Below, piece after piece: positions 63,047 through 64,000 of a stretch of 64,000 bases of DNA. The stretch is taken from assembly GCA_030533235.1 (NCBI GenBank), contig JAUNJN010000006.1:1-64000 (forward strand). The letters are read 5' to 3'. This DNA is from Eubacteriales bacterium (GTDB lineage: Bacteria; Bacillota; Clostridia; Lachnospirales; Lachnospiraceae). The position numbers and the translations under genes are program-made. The first letter of the stretch is position 1; every line of letters begins with the position of its first letter. The notes under the pieces were generated by a model, which saw nothing but the letters and a program-made list of their open reading frames with translations, searched no databases and had not been told where the DNA came from.

Positions 63047-64000
63047 ATGAGTGATAAAAAGAAAAAAGGACTCAGTACAAATGCAAAATGGGGCATTGCA
63101 CTTTTCGTTGAAATACTTGTGCTTGCGATGATGGTTGTTTTGTATGTCCGTGTATATATTACAGAAAAATATGATATGGTGCAGTATGAAACAATCGAGG
63201 ACCCGGGTATCAACGACGGAGCAAATGCGGATCAGGAAGGCTATACGACAATTGCGCTGTTTGGTATTGATTCGCGTAGCAATACAGATATGAAAGAGGG
63301 CAATCGAAGCGATTCTATTATGATTGCGAGCATTAACAATTCTACAAAGGAAGTAAAGCTTGTATCCGTATATCGGGATTCTTTTCTTGAGATTGCAGAT
63401 GGCAGCGGATTGATTACCAAGGTGAATGCTGCTTATGCATATGGAGGACCGGAGCTTGCTGTTCGTACACTAAATGCCAATCTCGATTTGCAGATTACAG
63501 AATTTATAACCGTCAACTTCCTGGCGCTGACCAAGGCGATTGATCAGCTGGGCGGTATTACGGTTGATATTAGTGAGGGAGAACTTGCTGTTATTAACTC
63601 TGGTATTACCGAGCAGATTAATATAACAGGTATCTATTCGGATGGTGTGTTTGCGACAGGTGAACAGCTGTTAAACGGCACACAGGCAACGGCATATTCA
63701 CGTATCCGAAGCACCGATCAGGGCGATATTACAAGAACGGAGCGTCAAAGAGAGGTGCTTTCAAAGATGATTGCGAAGGCGAAAGCCTCAGACCTGAAGA
63801 CTATCGATGCGATGATCGATGATATTTTCCCAAATATCTGCACAAGTCTTTCAGAGAGTCAAATGATAGATTTAGCAGCTTCTATCAAGGAGTATGAGCT
63901 TAGCTCGACCGTTGGATTCCCGTTTGCATGGGCGCCGGTTGATCATGCTACAAAGGGCTCCATCATTGTACCTGCGGATCTGGAACAAAATGTTTCGGCA
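63047..64000 (+). CDS. LytR-CpsA-Psr (LCP) family protein, 5' part
   Basis: The frame gives 318 residues from the ATG at 63047 and runs off the right edge. A basic N-terminus is followed by one membrane helix (GIALFVEILVLAMMVVLYV), placing the rest outside. LCP motifs are FGIDSRSNTDMKEGNRSDSI, VYRDSF with the conserved Arg-Asp, NFLALTKAIDQLGGITVDI, and AYSRIRSTDQGDITRTERQR. These enzymes join polymers from lipid carriers to peptidoglycan, which fits the nearby polymer genes. GAAAGG precedes the ATG. Its C-terminus is not seen. Confidence 0.93.
   Translation, partial: MSDKKKKGLSTNAKWGIALFVEILVLAMMVVLYVRVYITEKYDMVQYETIEDPGINDGANADQEGYTTIALFGIDSRSNTDMKEGNRSDSIMIASINNSTKEVKLVSVYRDSFLEIADGSGLITKVNAAYAYGGPELAVRTLNANLDLQITEFITVNFLALTKAIDQLGGITVDISEGELAVINSGITEQINITGIYSDGVFATGEQLLNGTQATAYSRIRSTDQGDITRTERQREVLSKMIAKAKASDLKTIDAMIDDIFPNICTSLSESQMIDLAASIKEYELSSTVGFPFAWAPVDHATKGSIIVPADLEQNVSA

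Noticed and set aside
1..64000. CRISPR array, insertion sequence, prophage or integrase
   Set aside because: No regular spacer-separated repeats, transposase with terminal repeats, phage structural genes or integrase were seen. Only the Rpn-type gene and small palindromes are mobile-element-like.

Overview
The window looks like chromosome from a low-to-moderate GC Gram-positive anaerobe of the Clostridia, most likely a Lachnospiraceae-type gut bacterium. Signs of this are AGGAGG ribosome sites before nearly every gene, TTGACA/TATAAT promoters, U-tailed terminators, a T-box leader, a Bacillus-type LexA box, DapL lysine/meso-DAP synthesis, GatCAB, and teichoic-acid-like polymer genes. The species cannot be named from sequence alone. 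No prophage, insertion sequence, CRISPR array or rRNA operon is visible.

Layout. 1-2465: the 3' part of a radical SAM gene coupled to an unknown gene, then a GNAT acetyltransferase and an acylphosphatase. 2529-3170: a collapsed relic of a PadR / DUF1700 / DUF4097 operon. 3169-5948: two paralogous lipoproteins on the minus strand. 6108-11426: a LexA box and promoter, then uvrB, a small membrane protein and uvrA. 11577-14726: fba and a lipoprotein with a C-terminal HExxH metallopeptidase motif. 14800-23059: an SMC/condensin operon of the Wadjet JetABC (MukF-MukE-MukB) type, continuing into an SplB-like radical SAM gene and a four-helix membrane protein, with no JetD. 23085-30237: malic enzyme, then MoxR, DUF58 and transglutaminase genes and a polysaccharide flippase. 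30319-33242: two FliD-like proteins flanking an RsuA-type pseudouridine synthase. 33243-34801: an untranslated leader with two competing folds ahead of a frameshifted Rpn-family nuclease gene.

34892-37312: rpmG, secE, nusG, rplK and rplA, ended by a terminator instead of continuing into rplJL. 37429-39946: an Sfp-type phosphopantetheinyl transferase with a 26-bp tandem duplication at its end, tRNA-Arg, a palindromic element, tRNA-Gln, a small unknown gene and a CvfB-like S1 protein. 40007-43184: RidA, IlvE, a glycosyltransferase and a PAP2 phosphatase. 43394-44260: two unknown small genes. 44332-47692: rpsF-ssb-rpsR and dapF-dapL. 47760-54962: an XRE regulator, then a seven-gene surface-polymer cluster of cytidylyltransferase, epimerase, ABC exporter pair, two TagB/TagF-type polymerases and a glycosyltransferase, behind a consensus promoter. 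54977-60873: an unknown gene, then a T-box controlling aspS-gatCAB. 60913-64000: a glycosyltransferase, a UDP-sugar pyrophosphorylase and the 5' part of an LCP cell-wall ligase gene.

How it fits together. Much of the right half serves the cell envelope: meso-DAP supply, activated precursors, polymer assembly and export, and probable attachment by the LCP enzyme. The translation genes are controlled by RNA leaders. The most unusual elements are the JetD-less condensin operon with its two extra genes, the ribosome-site switch before the broken Rpn gene, and the relic at 2529-3170.
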